Counted from the stretch's first letter, positions 41,464-51,329 are shown. The stretch is 64,000 bases of DNA from Actinomycetospora lemnae (GCF_028737315.1 NZ_JAQZAO010000004.1:458569-522568), one strand, 5' to 3'. The notes: generated by a model from the sequence alone, not told the origin. A program made the numbers and translations.

Positions 41464-42117
41464 ATGAGCGGCGTCCTCGGCACCAAGGTCGGGATGACCC
41501 AGGTCTTCGACGAGGCCAACCGCGTCGTCCCCGTGACCGTCGTGAAGGCCGGTCCCTGCGTCGTGACGCAGGTCCGCACGCCCTCGGTGGACGGCTACAA
41601 CGCCGTCCAGATCGCCTACGGCGCGATCGACCCGCGCAAGGTGAACAAGCCCGAGACGGGCCACTTCGCCAAGGCCGGCGTGACCCCGCGCCGCCACCTC
41701 GCCGAGCTCCGCACCAGCGACGCCGGCGACTACGAGGTCGGCCAGGAGGTCACCGCCGAGGTGTTCTCCGCCGGCGCCGTCGTCGACGTCTCGGGCACGA
41801 GCAAGGGCAAGGGCACCGCCGGTGTCATGAAGCGCCACGGCTTCGGCGGCCTCGGGGCCAGCCACGGCACGCAGCGCAAGCACCGCTCGCCCGGCGCCAT
41901 CGGCGGCTGCGCCACCCCCGCGCGCGTCTTCAAGGGCACGCGGATGGCCGGCCGCATGGGCCACGTCAAGACCACGACCCAGAACCTGACCGTGCACGGC
42001 GTCGACGCCGACGCCGGCCTGCTGCTGATCCGCGGCGCCGTCCCCGGCCCGCGCGGCGGCCTGGTCCTCGTCACGACGGCCAGCAAGGTCGATCCCGCGA
42101 AGGGCGGTGCCCAGTGA
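41464..42117 (+). CDS. rplC: 50S ribosomal protein L3
   Basis: A 217-residue uL3: [15 protein letters not shown] at the N-terminus, the loop [15 protein letters not shown] that reaches the peptidyl-transferase centre, and [21 protein letters not shown] chose ATG 41464, which matches the usual length and follows GGAGCGG; GTG 41413 would add 17 residues and also has a possible ribosome site. Its stop overlaps the rplD GTG start. Confidence 0.96.
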   Translation: MSGVLGTKVGMTQVFDEANRVVPVTVVKAGPCVVTQVRTPSVDGYNAVQIAYGAIDPRKVNKPETGHFAKAGVTPRRHLAELRTSDAGDYEVGQEVTAEVFSAGAVVDVSGTSKGKGTAGVMKRHGFGGLGASHGTQRKHRSPGAIGGCATPARVFKGTRMAGRMGHVKTTTQNLTVHGVDADAGLLLIRGAVPGPRGGLVLVTTASKVDPAKGGAQ

Positions 42118-42974
42118 CCACCCCCGACGGCCACACCCCCGGCCCGGCCGAGGCCGAGGGCCACGACGCGGCCGAGCAGGTCGATGCCGGTACCGGCTCG
42201 ACCACGACGGCCGCCACCGCCACGCTGCAGACCGCGCGCCGGTCGGGCTACTCGGCCGGCGAGGCCCGCCGCCTGGCCCGCCGCGACCGCCACGCGCAGG
42301 CCGCCGGTGAGACCCGCTCGGTGCCGGTGCACACGCCGGCGGGCGGCACCGACGGCACTGCGGAGCTCCCGGGCGAGCTGTTCGACGCCCCGGCCAGCAC
42401 CGCGCTGATGCACCAGGTGGTCACCGCGCAGCTCGCGGCGGCCCGCCAGGGCACGCACGACACCAAGACGCGCGGTGAGGTCCGCGGCGGCGGCAAGAAG
42501 CCGTACCGCCAGAAGGGCACCGGCCGCGCCCGCCAGGGCTCGGTGCGCGCGCCGCAGTTCACCGGCGGCGGCACCGTCCACGGGCCGACGCCGCGGGACT
42601 ACGACCAGCGGACCCCGAAGAAGATGAAGGCGGCGGCCCTGCGCGGCGCGCTGTCGGACCGCGCCCGTCACGAGCGCATCCACGTCTTCTCGGCGCTCGT
42701 CGACGGCGCGACCCCGTCGACGAAGGGTGCGCGCAGCGCGCTCGAGGCGGTCGTGACGCCGAGCCGCGAGCACCGCACGGTCCTCGCGGTCATCGCCCGC
42801 GAGGACGAGGCGGCGCGCCGCAGCGTGGCCAACCTGCCGGCGGTCCACCAGCTCACGCCGGACCAGCTGAACACCTACGACGTCCTGCGCGCCGACGACG
42901 TGGTCTTCACGACCGCCGCGCTCGAGGCGTTCGTCGCCGCCCGCACTGCGGGTGGACAGGAGGTCGAGAAGTGA
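42114..42974 (+). CDS. rplD: 50S ribosomal protein L4 with N-terminal extension
   Basis: 286 residues; uL4 is usually about 205-225. The core begins near residue 70 ([21 protein letters not shown]) and includes [20 protein letters not shown] and [15 protein letters not shown], the extended loop lining the exit tunnel. The first about 69 residues are Thr/Ala/Gly/Arg-rich. GTG 42114 overlaps the rplC stop by four bases, which supports the long form; GTG 42321 (residue 70) would give the standard length. L4 can also repress the S10 operon in some bacteria. Confidence 0.93.
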   Translation: MTTPDGHTPGPAEAEGHDAAEQVDAGTGSTTTAATATLQTARRSGYSAGEARRLARRDRHAQAAGETRSVPVHTPAGGTDGTAELPGELFDAPASTALMHQVVTAQLAAARQGTHDTKTRGEVRGGGKKPYRQKGTGRARQGSVRAPQFTGGGTVHGPTPRDYDQRTPKKMKAAALRGALSDRARHERIHVFSALVDGATPSTKGARSALEAVVTPSREHRTVLAVIAREDEAARRSVANLPAVHQLTPDQLNTYDVLRADDVVFTTAALEAFVAARTAGGQEVEK

Positions 42975-43276
42975 TCGCCGACCCGCGAGACGTGATCATC
43001 GCGCCGGTCATCTCCGAGAAGAGCTACGGCCTCCTGGAGGAGCGCCAGTACACCTTCCTGGTGCGGCCGGACGCGAACAAGACGCAGATCAAGATCGCCG
43101 TCCAGGAGATCTTCGACGTGCAGGTCGCCAGCGTGAACACGCTGAACCGCGAGGGCAAGCGCAAGCGCTCCCGCCGCGGCTTCGGCAAGCGCAAGGACAC
43201 CAAGCGCGCGGTCGTGACGGTGACGCCCGAGAGCCGGACCATCGACGTGTTCGGCGCGCCCGGGGCAGGGAGCTGA
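42971..43276 (+). CDS. rplW: 50S ribosomal protein L23
   Basis: A 101-residue uL23. [20 protein letters not shown] is the standard N-terminus; the RNA-binding tail has [18 protein letters not shown]. It sits at the tunnel exit and docks trigger factor and SRP. GTG 42971 overlaps the rplD stop. Confidence 0.97.
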   Translation: MIADPRDVIIAPVISEKSYGLLEERQYTFLVRPDANKTQIKIAVQEIFDVQVASVNTLNREGKRKRSRRGFGKRKDTKRAVVTVTPESRTIDVFGAPGAGS

Positions 43277-43278
43277 CC

Positions 43279-44121
43279 ATGGGAATCCGCAGGTACAAGC
43301 CGACGACCGCCGGGCGGCGCGGCGCGAGCGTCTCGGACTTCGCCGAGATCACGCGCGACCACCCGGAGAAGTCGCTGATCCGCCCGCTGCACAACAAGGG
43401 CGGCCGCAACGTCACCGGGCGCATCACCACCCGGCACCAGGGCGGCGGCCACAAGCGGGCCTACCGGGTCATCGACTTCCGCCGTCACGACAAGGACGGG
43501 GTGCCGGCCAAGGTCGCGCACATCGAGTACGACCCGAACCGCAGCGCGCGCATCGCCCTCCTGCACTACGTGGACGGCGAGAAGCGCTACATCATCGCGC
43601 CCGAGCGCCTCGGGCAGGGCGACACGGTGGAGGCCGGCCCCAAGGCCGACATCAAGCCGGGCAACAACCTGCCGATGCGCAACATCCCCACCGGCACGGT
43701 GATCCACGCGATCGAGCTCCGTCCCGGCGGCGGCGCGAAGATCGCCCGTTCGGCCGGCGCCCGCGTGCAGCTGGTCGCGAAGGACGGGCCGTACGCCCAG
43801 CTGCGGATGCCCTCCGGCGAGATCCGCAACGTCGACGTCCGCTGCCGCGCCACCATCGGCGAGGTCGGCAACGCCGAGCACTCGAACATCAACTGGGGCA
43901 AGGCGGGCCGCAACCGCTGGCGCGGCAAGCGCCCGCAGGTCCGCGGTGTCGCCATGAACCCGGTCGACCACCCGCACGGTGGTGGTGAGGGCAAGACCTC
44001 CGGTGGCCGCCACCCGGTGAACCCGGCCGGTACCCCCGAGGGCCGCACCCGCACCCGGAAGGCGAGCGACAGCATGATCGTGCGCCGCCGCCGCACCGGC
44101 AAGAACCGCAAGAAGCGCTGA
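43279..44121 (+). CDS. rplB: 50S ribosomal protein L2
   Basis: A 280-residue uL2. [15 protein letters not shown] is the typical N-terminus; near the C-terminus [17 protein letters not shown] carries the conserved His required for peptidyl transfer, and the tail is Lys/Arg-rich. The ATG lies two bases after the rplW stop. Length normal. Confidence 0.98.
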   Translation: MGIRRYKPTTAGRRGASVSDFAEITRDHPEKSLIRPLHNKGGRNVTGRITTRHQGGGHKRAYRVIDFRRHDKDGVPAKVAHIEYDPNRSARIALLHYVDGEKRYIIAPERLGQGDTVEAGPKADIKPGNNLPMRNIPTGTVIHAIELRPGGGAKIARSAGARVQLVAKDGPYAQLRMPSGEIRNVDVRCRATIGEVGNAEHSNINWGKAGRNRWRGKRPQVRGVAMNPVDHPHGGGEGKTSGGRHPVNPAGTPEGRTRTRKASDSMIVRRRRTGKNRKKR

Positions 44122-44144
44122 CGAGAGCAGGAGGGAGCGAAGCG

Positions 44145-44426
44145 ATGCCACGCAGTCTCAAGAAGGGCCCGTTCGTCGACGACCACCTGCTCAAGAAGGT
44201 GGACGCGCTCAACGAGGCCAACCGCAAGACCGTCATCCGGACCTGGTCCCGGCGGTCGACGATCATCCCGGACATGATCGGTCACACGCTGGCCGTCCAC
44301 GACGGGCGCAAGCACGTCCCGGTGTTCGTCTCGGAGTCCATGGTCGGGCACAAGCTCGGCGAGTTCGCCCCGACCCGCACGTTCCGCGGGCACGTCAAGG
44401 AGGACCGCCGCTCCCGTCGTCGCTGA
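44145..44426 (+). CDS. rpsS: 30S ribosomal protein S19
   Basis: A 93-residue uS19: [19 protein letters not shown], then [16 protein letters not shown] and [14 protein letters not shown]. It lies in the 30S head beside S13. ATG 44145 follows GCAGGAGGGAGCG. Confidence 0.98.
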   Translation: MPRSLKKGPFVDDHLLKKVDALNEANRKTVIRTWSRRSTIIPDMIGHTLAVHDGRKHVPVFVSESMVGHKLGEFAPTRTFRGHVKEDRRSRRR

Positions 44427-44494
44427 CGACGGCCGAGCGCGGGACCCCCGATGGCCAGAACTCCTGGGCCACGAGACAAGGAAGGTACGTCCGA

Positions 44495-44905
44495 ATGACC
44501 GCAGCAGCCGACACCGCCACGGACCCCCGCGGGGCCGTCGCGCGGGCGCGCTACGTGCGCATGTCGCCGATGAAGGTCCGCCGCGTGGTGGACCTCGTCC
44601 GCGGCATGCCCGTCGGCCAGGCCGCCTCGGTGCTCGAGTTCGCCGAGCTGAAGGCGGCCGGCCCGGTGGCCAAGGTCGTCGCGAGCGCGGTGGCCAACGC
44701 CGAGAACAACTTCGACCTGGACCCGGCCAACCTCGTGATCTCCACGATCACGGTCGACGAGGGTCCGACCATGAAGCGGTTCCAGCCCCGCGCGCAGGGC
44801 CGGGCGTACCGCATCCGGAAGCGGACCAGCCACATCTACGTCGAGGTGACCGAGGTCGCCGCGTCGCAGGGCGGCCGGCCGCGCGCGAAGAGGAGTGGCC
44901 GCTGA
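44495..44905 (+). CDS. rplV: 50S ribosomal protein L22
   Basis: A 136-residue uL22. [18 protein letters not shown] opens the core and the hairpin [20 protein letters not shown] lines the exit tunnel (macrolide site). It has a short Thr/Ala N-terminal and a basic C-terminal tail. It shares one base with rpsC (TGATG). Confidence 0.97.
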   Translation: MTAAADTATDPRGAVARARYVRMSPMKVRRVVDLVRGMPVGQAASVLEFAELKAAGPVAKVVASAVANAENNFDLDPANLVISTITVDEGPTMKRFQPRAQGRAYRIRKRTSHIYVEVTEVAASQGGRPRAKRSGR

Positions 44906-45771
44906 TGGGCCAGAAGATCAACCCGCACGGCTTCCGCCTCGGCATCACCACCGACTGGAAGTCGCGCTGGTACGCCGACAAGCAGTACGCCGACTACGTC
45001 GCCGAGGACGTCAAGATCCGTCGCATGCTCTCCAAGGGCATGGAGCGCGCCGGCATCTCCAAGGTCGAGATCGAGCGCACCCGCGACCGCGTCCGCGTCG
45101 ACATCCACACCGCGCGCCCCGGCATCGTCATCGGTCGCCGCGGCGCCGAGGCCGACCGCCTGCGCGGCAACCTCGAGAAGCTGACCGGCAAGCAGGTCCA
45201 GCTCAACATCCTCGAGGTCAAGGGCGCCGAGGCGGACGCGCAGCTCGTCGCGCAGGGCGTGGCCGAGCAGCTGTCCAACCGCGTGTCGTTCCGTCGCGCG
45301 ATGCGCAAGGCCATGCAGTCGGCCATGCGCAGCCCGGGCGTCAAGGGCATCCGGGTGCAGTGCTCCGGCCGTCTCGGCGGCGCCGAGATGTCCCGCTCGG
45401 AGTTCTACCGCGAGGGGCGCGTGCCGCTGCACACGCTGCGCGCGGAGATCGACTACGGCCTGTTCGAGGCCCGGACCAACTTCGGCCGCATCGGCGTCAA
45501 GGTCTGGATCTACAAGGGCGACGTCGTCGGCGGGAAGCGCGAGTCGGAGCGCCAGGCCGCGCTCGACGCCGCGACCCGTGACCCGCGTGGTGGCCGCGGC
45601 AACCGTGGCGACCGTCCCCGCGGGCGTCGCTCCGGGTCCTCGGGCACCACCGGCACGAGCACCGAGGCCGGGCGCGCCGCCGCCGAGCAGGCCAACCAGA
45701 CCGCCGGTGCCAGCACGGGCGGGGCCCCCGCGGGCGCCGCCCCCGAGGCCAGCACGCAGACGGAGTCCTGA
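44905..45771 (+). CDS. rpsC: 30S ribosomal protein S3
   Basis: A 288-residue uS3. [18 protein letters not shown] begins the protein; a KH domain ([14 protein letters not shown]) and the C-terminal domain with [10 protein letters not shown] form the mRNA entry site and helicase. Residues beyond about 215 are a Gly/Arg/Ala/Thr-rich tail, longer than in E. coli (233 residues), as in other actinobacteria. Confidence 0.98.
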   Translation: MGQKINPHGFRLGITTDWKSRWYADKQYADYVAEDVKIRRMLSKGMERAGISKVEIERTRDRVRVDIHTARPGIVIGRRGAEADRLRGNLEKLTGKQVQLNILEVKGAEADAQLVAQGVAEQLSNRVSFRRAMRKAMQSAMRSPGVKGIRVQCSGRLGGAEMSRSEFYREGRVPLHTLRAEIDYGLFEARTNFGRIGVKVWIYKGDVVGGKRESERQAALDAATRDPRGGRGNRGDRPRGRRSGSSGTTGTSTEAGRAAAEQANQTAGASTGGAPAGAAPEASTQTES

Positions 45772-45775
45772 CGCC

Positions 45776-46192
45776 ATGCTGATCCCCCGCAAGGTCAAGT
45801 ACCGCAAGCAGCACCGGCCGGACCGGACGGGCGCCGCCAAGGGTGGCACCCAGATGTCCTTCGGTGACTACGGCATCCAGGCCCTGGAGCACGCCTACGT
45901 CACCAACCGGCAGATCGAGTCCGCCCGTATCGCCATCACGCGGCACATCCGCCGTGGCGGCAAGGTGTGGATCAACATCTTCCCCGACCGGCCGCTGACC
46001 AAGAAGCCGGCCGAGACCCGCATGGGTTCCGGGAAGGGCTCGCCCGAGAAGTGGGTGGCGAACGTGAAGCCGGGCCGCGTCATGTTCGAGATGAGCTACC
46101 CCAACGAGGCGACGGCCCGCGAGGCCCTGCGCCGCGCGCAGCACAAGCTGCCGATGCGCTGCCGCATCGTGAGCCGTGAGGAGACCTTCTGA
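45776..46192 (+). CDS. rplP: 50S ribosomal protein L16
   Basis: A 138-residue uL16: [33 protein letters not shown] (the loop with the hydroxylatable Arg in some species), and [14 protein letters not shown]. It contacts A-site tRNA. Four bases follow the rpsC stop; it ends sharing one base with rpmC. Confidence 0.98.
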   Translation: MLIPRKVKYRKQHRPDRTGAAKGGTQMSFGDYGIQALEHAYVTNRQIESARIAITRHIRRGGKVWINIFPDRPLTKKPAETRMGSGKGSPEKWVANVKPGRVMFEMSYPNEATAREALRRAQHKLPMRCRIVSREETF

Positions 46193-46428
46193 TGGCCGCC
46201 GGAACCCCCGCCAGCGAGCTGCGCGAGCTCACGAGCGAGGAGCTCGTGGCCCGCGCCCGCGAGGCCAAGGCCGAGCTGTTCAACCTGCGCTTCCAGATGG
46301 CCACCGGACAGCTGGACAACAACCGTCGACTGCGGACCGTGCGCCACGACATCGCGCGCATCTACACGGTGATGCGCGAGCGGGAGCTCGGCCTGTCGGT
46401 CGCCCCCGATGAGGAGGGAGCGGCATGA
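46192..46428 (+). CDS. rpmC: 50S ribosomal protein L29
   Basis: A 78-residue uL29: two-helix hairpin with [19 protein letters not shown] and [18 protein letters not shown]. It sits near the tunnel exit with L23. Start and stop are both coupled (TGATG at the start, ATGA into rpsQ). Confidence 0.97.
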   Translation: MAAGTPASELRELTSEELVARAREAKAELFNLRFQMATGQLDNNRRLRTVRHDIARIYTVMRERELGLSVAPDEEGAA

Positions 46429-46811
46429 GCGAGCCCCAGGAATCGACTCCGTCCAGCTCGGGGGCGTCGGCCCCGGAGCGTGACGAGGAGCAGCAGGTCC
46501 GGTCCGAGGTGAAGCAGGGCGAGAACGTCCAGCAGAGCCCGGCCGAGGCCCGCAACGACGACCGTGGCCTGCGCAAGGTGCGTGAGGGCCTGGTCGTCTC
46601 GGACAAGATGGCCAAGACCATTGTCGTCAGCCTCGAGGACCGGGTGAAGCACCCGCGCTACTCGAAGGTCATCCGGCGCACGAAGAAGGTCAAGGCGCAC
46701 GACGAGGACAACACCGCCGGCCCCGGCGACCGCGTGCTCCTCATGGAGACCCGGCCGCTGTCGGCCACGAAGCGCTGGCGTCTCGTCGAGATCCTCGAGA
46801 AGGCCAAGTAA
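46425..46811 (+). CDS. rpsQ: 30S ribosomal protein S17 with N-terminal extension
   Basis: 128 residues; the uS17 core is about 85. The core starts near residue 46 ([22 protein letters not shown]) and has [20 protein letters not shown]. The first 45 residues are Ser/Glu/Gln-rich and likely disordered. ATG 46425 overlaps the rpmC stop, which supports the long form. Two hairpins follow the stop. Confidence 0.96.
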   Translation: MSEPQESTPSSSGASAPERDEEQQVRSEVKQGENVQQSPAEARNDDRGLRKVREGLVVSDKMAKTIVVSLEDRVKHPRYSKVIRRTKKVKAHDEDNTAGPGDRVLLMETRPLSATKRWRLVEILEKAK

Positions 46812-46818
46812 TCACACC

Positions 46819-46841
46819 CTCGGGGGGCTCCGCCCCCCGAG
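46819..46841 (+). terminator. Hairpin between rpsQ and rplN
   Basis: CTCGGGGGG (46819-46827) / CCCCCCGAG (46833-46841), loop CTCCG, seven bases after the rpsQ stop. It may partially end the S10 operon before rplN. Confidence 0.5.
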
Positions 46842-46855
46842 AACCCCCCGAAACC

Positions 46856-46871
46856 GCCCGCTGGTGCGGGC
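46856..46871 (+). promoter_or_regulatory. Second hairpin, in front of the rplN ribosome site
   Basis: GCCCGC (46856-46861) / GCGGGC (46866-46871) with tetraloop TGGT sits just before GGAGAAG and the rplN start. It is the second of two tandem hairpins at the S10/spc operon boundary. Confidence 0.4.
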
Positions 46872-46886
46872 AGGTCTGGAGAAGAA

Positions 46887-47255
46887 GTGATCCAGCAGGA
46901 GTCGCGACTCCGGGTCGCCGACAACACCGGTGCACGGGAGATCCTGTGCATCCGTGTGCTCGGCGGGTCCTCCCGGCGGTACGCGGGCATCGGCGACGTC
47001 ATCGTGGCGACGGTCAAGGAGGCCATCCCGGCCTCCGGCGTCAAGCGCGGTGACGTCGTGAAGGCCGTCGTCGTGCGCACCCGCAAGGAGAAGCGCCGCC
47101 CGGACGGCTCGTACATCAAGTTCGACGAGAACGCCGCCGTCATCATCAAGAACGACCGTGAGCCCCGTGGGACCCGCATCTTCGGCCCGGTGGGCCGCGA
47201 GCTGCGCGACAAGAGGTTCATGCGGATCATCTCGCTCGCGCCGGAGGTGCTGTAG
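46887..47255 (+). CDS. rplN: 50S ribosomal protein L14
   Basis: A 122-residue uL14: [19 protein letters not shown], the loop around [13 protein letters not shown], and [23 protein letters not shown] at the end. It contacts the 30S subunit. The GTG start at 46887 follows GGAGAAG. It begins the spc operon. Confidence 0.98.
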   Translation: MIQQESRLRVADNTGAREILCIRVLGGSSRRYAGIGDVIVATVKEAIPASGVKRGDVVKAVVVRTRKEKRRPDGSYIKFDENAAVIIKNDREPRGTRIFGPVGRELRDKRFMRIISLAPEVL

Positions 47256-47258
47256 CAG

Positions 47259-47582
47259 ATGAAGGTCAAGAAGGGCGACACGGTCGTCGTCATCGCCGGC
47301 AAGGACAAGGGCGCCAAGGGCAAGGTCATCCAGGCCTACCCCGACCGCGAGCGCGTGCTCGTGGAGGGCGTCAACCGGATCAAGAAGCACACCGCCCAGT
47401 CGGCCAACCAGCGCGGTGCCCAGAGCGGCGGGATCGTCACGCAGGAGGCGCCGATCCACGCGTCCAACGTGATGGTCGTCGACGCCGACGGCGCGCCGAC
47501 CCGCGTCGGCACCCGCGCCGGTGGCGAGGGCGAGCCCAAGCGAGTGCGCGTCTCGCGGCGCAGCGGGAAGGACCTCTCGTGA
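47259..47582 (+). CDS. rplX: 50S ribosomal protein L24
   Basis: A 107-residue uL24 with a KOW motif ([20 protein letters not shown]) and [10 protein letters not shown]. It is an early assembly initiator near the tunnel exit. It lies three bases after rplN; its stop overlaps the rplE GTG. Confidence 0.97.
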   Translation: MKVKKGDTVVVIAGKDKGAKGKVIQAYPDRERVLVEGVNRIKKHTAQSANQRGAQSGGIVTQEAPIHASNVMVVDADGAPTRVGTRAGGEGEPKRVRVSRRSGKDLS

Positions 47583-48163
47583 CCAGCCCAGAAACCCTCG
47601 AGGCAGCTCCCGAGACGACCCGTCCGCGGCTGCAGCAGCGGTACCACGACGCGATCAAGCAGGCGCTGCAGGAGCAGTTCGGGTACGCGAACCCGATGCT
47701 GATCCCCGGCGTCGTCAAGGTCGTCGTCAACATGGGCGTCGGCGAGGCCGCGCGCGACTCGAAGCTGATGGAGGGCGCGGTCCGCGACCTCACCCTCATC
47801 GCCGGCCAGAAGCCGGAGATCCGCCGGGCCCGCAAGTCGATCGCGCAGTTCAAGCTGCGCGAGGGCATGCCGATCGGCGCCCGCGCCACCCTGCGCGGGG
47901 CGCGCATGTGGGAGTTCCTGGACCGGCTGCTGACCATCGGTCTGCCGCGCATCCGCGACTTCCGCGGCCTCTCGCCGAAGCAGTTCGACGGGTCGGGCAA
48001 CTACACGTTCGGTCTCTCGGACCAGACGATGTTCCACGAGATCGACCAGGACTCGATCGACCGGCCGCGGGGGATGGACATCACCGTGGTCACCTCCGCG
48101 ACGACCGACGAGGAGGGCCGGGCGCTGCTCCGTCAGCTCGGCTTCCCGTTCAGGGAGAACTGA
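47579..48163 (+). CDS. rplE: 50S ribosomal protein L5
   Basis: A 194-residue uL5: [44 protein letters not shown] and the [14 protein letters not shown] segment. It binds 5S rRNA and contacts the P-site tRNA. It has a short Thr/Glu N-terminal extension. The GTG start overlaps rplX. Confidence 0.98.
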   Translation: MTSPETLEAAPETTRPRLQQRYHDAIKQALQEQFGYANPMLIPGVVKVVVNMGVGEAARDSKLMEGAVRDLTLIAGQKPEIRRARKSIAQFKLREGMPIGARATLRGARMWEFLDRLLTIGLPRIRDFRGLSPKQFDGSGNYTFGLSDQTMFHEIDQDSIDRPRGMDITVVTSATTDEEGRALLRQLGFPFREN

Positions 48164-48164
48164 G

Positions 48165-48350
48165 ATGGCGAAGAAGGCACTGGTCAACAAGGCCGCGCGC
48201 AAGCCGAAGTTCGCGGTGCGCGGCTACACCCGCTGCAACCGGTGCGGGCGTGCCCGCGCGGTGCTGCGCAAGTTCGGGCTCTGCCGGGTCTGCCTGCGCG
48301 AGATGGCGCACCGGGGCGAGCTCCCGGGCGTGAGCAAGGCGTCCTGGTGA
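48165..48350 (+). CDS. rpsZ: 30S ribosomal protein S14, zinc-binding type
   Basis: A 61-residue uS14 with two CxxC pairs (CNRCGR and CRVC), the short zinc form. It sits in the 30S head near S3 and S10. The ATG is one base after the rplE stop. Its stop overlaps the GTG of a candidate small gene that fills the gap to rpsH. Confidence 0.98.
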   Translation: MAKKALVNKAARKPKFAVRGYTRCNRCGRARAVLRKFGLCRVCLREMAHRGELPGVSKASW

Positions 48351-48589
48351 GGTCGGTGCACGACTCCCGCGACCTCGACGAGGACGCCCCGCGCGAGGGC
48401 GCGATCGACCCCGCGCTCCTGCGCCTCATCCAGCGCGTCGCCCACCGCGAGCACCTGCTCGACGGCACCCCGGCGCCGCGCGTCCGTACGACCGCTGACA
48501 GAAGCTCCGCACGCCGCAGGCCCGCCATCGGGAGCGCGCGCACGCGCGCCACCCGGGGAACCACGGCGAGGAAGGTGACCTGGTCATGA
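48347..48589 (+). CDS. Candidate novel 80-residue protein between rpsZ and rpsH
   Basis: Not a recognised family. Seen: a frame from GTG 48347, overlapping the rpsZ stop (GTGA), to TGA 48589, overlapping the rpsH start (ATGA), so it is coupled at both ends. In the first 46 codons I count 31 A/T bases and none is in a third position, strong evidence of coding. The first half is acidic then helical ([19 protein letters not shown]); the last about 34 codons are Arg/Thr/Ser-rich with weaker bias and could be leader sequence for rpsH. The function is unknown. It could be a small ribosome-associated protein (inference only). GTG 48356 is an alternative start. Confidence 0.55.
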   Translation: MRSVHDSRDLDEDAPREGAIDPALLRLIQRVAHREHLLDGTPAPRVRTTADRSSARRRPAIGSARTRATRGTTARKVTWS

Positions 48590-48984
48590 CGATGACCGAC
48601 CCGATCGCGGACATGCTCACGCGCATCCGCAACGCCAACTCGGCGTTCCACGAGAGCGCGACCATGCCGCACAGCAAGCTCAAGGCCCACGTGGCGCAGG
48701 TCCTGCTCGACCAGGGCTACATCGCCGGGTACCGCACCGAGGCCGCCCCCGTCGGCAAGTCCCTCGTGGTCGACCTCAAGTACGGGCCGAACCGCGAGCG
48801 CAGCATCGCCGGCATCAAGCGGGTCTCGAAGCCCGGCCTGCGTGTCTACGCGAAGTCCAACGAGCTCCCGCGGGTGCTCGGCGGCCTCGGCGTCGCGATC
48901 ATCTCGACGTCGTCCGGGCTCCTGACCGACCGGCAGGCCCACCAGCGACGGATGGGCGGGGAAGTCCTCGCCTTCGTCTGGTAG
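48586..48984 (+). CDS. rpsH: 30S ribosomal protein S8
   Basis: A 132-residue uS8: [18 protein letters not shown] at the N-terminus and the signature [20 protein letters not shown] near the end. It binds helix 21 of 16S rRNA and in E. coli represses the spc operon. ATG 48586 follows GAGGAAGG and overlaps the stop of the candidate small gene. Confidence 0.98.
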   Translation: MTMTDPIADMLTRIRNANSAFHESATMPHSKLKAHVAQVLLDQGYIAGYRTEAAPVGKSLVVDLKYGPNRERSIAGIKRVSKPGLRVYAKSNELPRVLGGLGVAIISTSSGLLTDRQAHQRRMGGEVLAFVW

Positions 48985-49003
48985 CGGGAAGGGGAACCGA
49001 ACC

Positions 49004-49540
49004 ATGTCACGCATCGGCAAGGCCCCGATCACCGTGCCGTCGGGCGTCGACGTCACCGTCGACGGTCGCGAGGTGACCGTGAAGGGCCCCAAGGGCACCC
49101 TGAGCCACGTGGTCGACGAGCCCATCACGGTCTCGCTCGACGACGGCGTGCTCTCCGTCCAGCGCCCCGACGACGAGCGGGAGAGCCGCGCGCTGCACGG
49201 CCTGTCCCGCTCCCTGCTGAACAACCTCGTGCAGGGCGTCTCGCAGGGCTTCGAGCGCAAGCTCGAGATCCACGGCGTCGGCTACCGCGTCCAGCTCCGC
49301 GGCTCGGACCTCGAGTTCGCGCTGGGCTTCAGCCACCCGGTGAAGATCACGCCGCCGGACGGGATCACGTTCGCGGTCGAGAGCCCCACGCGGTTCTCGG
49401 TCCAGGGCATCGACAAGCAGCTCGTCGGCCAGGTCGCCGCGAACATCCGGTGGCTGCGCCGCCCCGACCCCTACAAGGGCAAGGGCGTCCGCTACGCCGG
49501 CGAGCAGATCCGCCGCAAGGTCGGGAAGACGGGCAAGTGA
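49004..49540 (+). CDS. rplF: 50S ribosomal protein L6
   Basis: A 178-residue uL6: [19 protein letters not shown], the two homologous domains, and the C-terminal signature [16 protein letters not shown]. It lies near the sarcin-ricin loop. It follows AAGGGGAA and ends sharing one base with rplR. Confidence 0.98.
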   Translation: MSRIGKAPITVPSGVDVTVDGREVTVKGPKGTLSHVVDEPITVSLDDGVLSVQRPDDERESRALHGLSRSLLNNLVQGVSQGFERKLEIHGVGYRVQLRGSDLEFALGFSHPVKITPPDGITFAVESPTRFSVQGIDKQLVGQVAANIRWLRRPDPYKGKGVRYAGEQIRRKVGKTGK

Positions 49541-49953
49541 TGGCTGAGAACAACGGCACCACGACGACGAAGGCCCGGGGCCACCTGGGCAAGAACGTCT
49601 CGGAGACCCGCCGCGCGGGTCGTACCCGGCGCCACGTCCGGCTGCGCAAGAAGATCGCCGGCACGCCGTCGCGCCCGCGCCTGGTCGTCACCCGCTCCAC
49701 GCGGCACATCACCGCTCAGGTGGTCGACGACATCGCCGGCCACACGCTCGCGCACGCCTCCACCCTGGAGGCCGACGTCCGCGGGATGGAGGGCGACAAG
49801 AAGGCCCAGGCCGCCAAGGTCGGGGAGCTCGTCGCCTCCCGTGCCAAGGAGCAGGGCATCGACGCGGTCGTCTTCGACCGCGGCGGTCGCCGCTACCACG
49901 GCCGCATCGCGCAGCTCGCGGATGCGGCCCGTGAGGGAGGGCTCCAGTTCTGA
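49540..49953 (+). CDS. rplR: 50S ribosomal protein L18
   Basis: A 137-residue uL18: Arg/Lys-rich [23 protein letters not shown], then [27 protein letters not shown]. It carries 5S rRNA with L5. It has an N-terminal Thr/Lys extension of about 20 residues. TGATG joins its start to rplF. A 13-codon micro-frame follows its stop. Confidence 0.97.
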   Translation: MAENNGTTTTKARGHLGKNVSETRRAGRTRRHVRLRKKIAGTPSRPRLVVTRSTRHITAQVVDDIAGHTLAHASTLEADVRGMEGDKKAQAAKVGELVASRAKEQGIDAVVFDRGGRRYHGRIAQLADAAREGGLQF

Positions 49954-49994
49954 TGAGTGCCTCCACCATCAAGACGAACGGAAGGAACTCCTGA
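49953..49994 (+). other. 13-codon micro-frame coupled between rplR and rpsE
   Basis: ATG 49953 shares its A with the rplR stop (TGATG), and TGA at 49992-49994 shares its A with the rpsE ATG (TGATG). The product would be [13 protein letters not shown]. The rpsE ribosome site GGAAGGA lies inside it. It may be chance or a translation-coupling device. Confidence 0.3.
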
Positions 49995-50626
49995 TGCCGG
50001 GACGCACTCGGCGCGACGGACCCGCCGGCTCGAACCAGCAGGGCGGCGAGCGCCAGGGCGGCAGCGCCGGCCGGGACCGCCAGCAGGGCGGCCGCGACCG
50101 CTCCCAGGACCGCACCCCGCACCTCGAGCGCGTCGTCGCCATCAACCGCGTGGCCAAGGTCGTCAAGGGCGGCCGGCGCTTCAGCTTCACCGCCCTGGTC
50201 GTCGTCGGTGACGGCGACGGCATGGTCGGTGTCGGCTACGGCAAGGCCAAGGAGGTGCCCGCCGCGATCGCGAAGGGCGTGGAGGAGGCCAAGAAGAACT
50301 TCTTCCGCGTCCCCCGCGTCGGCGGCACCATCACCCACCCCGTGCAGGGCGAGGAGGCGGCGGGCGTGGTCCTGCTGCGTCCGGCCAGCCCCGGTACCGG
50401 TGTCATCGCCGGTGGCCCGGTGCGCGCGGTGCTGGAGTGCGCGGGGATCGCGGACGTGCTGTCCAAGTCCCTGGGCAGCCAGAACGCGATCAACATCGTG
50501 CACGCCACGGTGGCGGCGCTGAAGGCCCTCCAGGTGCCCGAGGCCGTCGCCGCCCGCCGCGGCCTGCCCCTCGAGGACGTGGCGCCGGCGCGCATGCTGC
50601 GCGCCCGCGCCGGACAGGGGTCCTGA
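49994..50626 (+). CDS. rpsE: 30S ribosomal protein S5
   Basis: A 210-residue uS5. A Gly/Gln/Arg-rich N-terminal tail (about 1-42), typical of actinobacteria, precedes [31 protein letters not shown] and the C-terminal domain. It shapes the mRNA entry site. ATG 49994 follows GGAAGGA. Confidence 0.98.
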   Translation: MPGRTRRDGPAGSNQQGGERQGGSAGRDRQQGGRDRSQDRTPHLERVVAINRVAKVVKGGRRFSFTALVVVGDGDGMVGVGYGKAKEVPAAIAKGVEEAKKNFFRVPRVGGTITHPVQGEEAAGVVLLRPASPGTGVIAGGPVRAVLECAGIADVLSKSLGSQNAINIVHATVAALKALQVPEAVAARRGLPLEDVAPARMLRARAGQGS

Positions 50627-50627
50627 C

Positions 50628-50819
50628 ATGGCCGACCTCAAGGTCACGCAGACCCGCTCGGAGATCGGCGGGAAGCGCAACCAGCGCGAGACCCTGCGGT
50701 CGCTGGGGCTGCGGCGGATCGGCGCGAGCGTCGTCCGTCCCGACACGCCCCAGAACCGCGGATTGATCAACACTGTCCGTCACCTGGTGACGGTGGAGGA
50801 GGTGTCCGGCAATGGGTGA
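50628..50819 (+). CDS. rpmD: 50S ribosomal protein L30
   Basis: A 63-residue uL30: [27 protein letters not shown] (core), then [17 protein letters not shown]. It begins one base after rpsE and overlaps rplO by eight bases. Confidence 0.98.
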   Translation: MADLKVTQTRSEIGGKRNQRETLRSLGLRRIGASVVRPDTPQNRGLINTVRHLVTVEEVSGNG

Positions 50820-51267
50820 CTCGCCCATCAAGCTGCACCACCTGCGTCCGGCGCCCGGGGCCAAGACCGCGAAGACCCGTGTGGGTCGCGGTGAGGCCTC
50901 GAAGGGCAAGACCGCCGGTCGCGGCACGAAGGGCACCGGCGCCCGCAAGAACGTCCCCTCGTCGTTCGAGGGCGGCCAGATGCCGCTGCAGATGCGTCTG
51001 CCGAAGCTCAAGGGCTTCCGCAACCGCAACAAGGTGGTCTCGCAGGTCGTCAACGTCGGCGACCTGGCGCGGCTGTTCCCCGACGGCGGCGAGGTCGGCC
51101 CGGCCGAGCTCGTCGCGGCCGGCGCCGTGCGTCCGGGCCACCCCGTCAAGGTGCTCGGCACCGGCGAGGTCGGCTCGGTGGCGCTGCGCGTGAGCGCGCA
51201 CGCCTTCTCGGGCTCGGCGAGCGAGAAGCTGTCCGCCGCGGGCGGCAGCGCCACCGTCGTCGAGTAG
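50812..51267 (+). CDS. rplO: 50S ribosomal protein L15
   Basis: A 151-residue uL15: [36 protein letters not shown] (glycine/lysine-rich N-terminal extension reaching into the subunit), then [18 protein letters not shown]. It is the last ribosomal gene before the secY unit, and a strong hairpin follows. Confidence 0.98.
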   Translation: MGDSPIKLHHLRPAPGAKTAKTRVGRGEASKGKTAGRGTKGTGARKNVPSSFEGGQMPLQMRLPKLKGFRNRNKVVSQVVNVGDLARLFPDGGEVGPAELVAAGAVRPGHPVKVLGTGEVGSVALRVSAHAFSGSASEKLSAAGGSATVVE

Positions 51268-51286
51268 CAGTACTCCCGACGCCCCG

Positions 51287-51329
51287 CCGGCCCCGTGGCC
51301 GCTCCGCACGAGGAGCGGCCCGGGGCCGG
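51287..51329 (+). terminator. Terminator after rplO
   Basis: CCGGCCCCG-T-GGCCGCTCC (51287-51305), loop GCACGA, GGAGCGGCC-CGGGGCCGG (51312-51329): 18 pairs with a single bulged T. It separates the spc ribosomal genes from secY. Confidence 0.75.
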
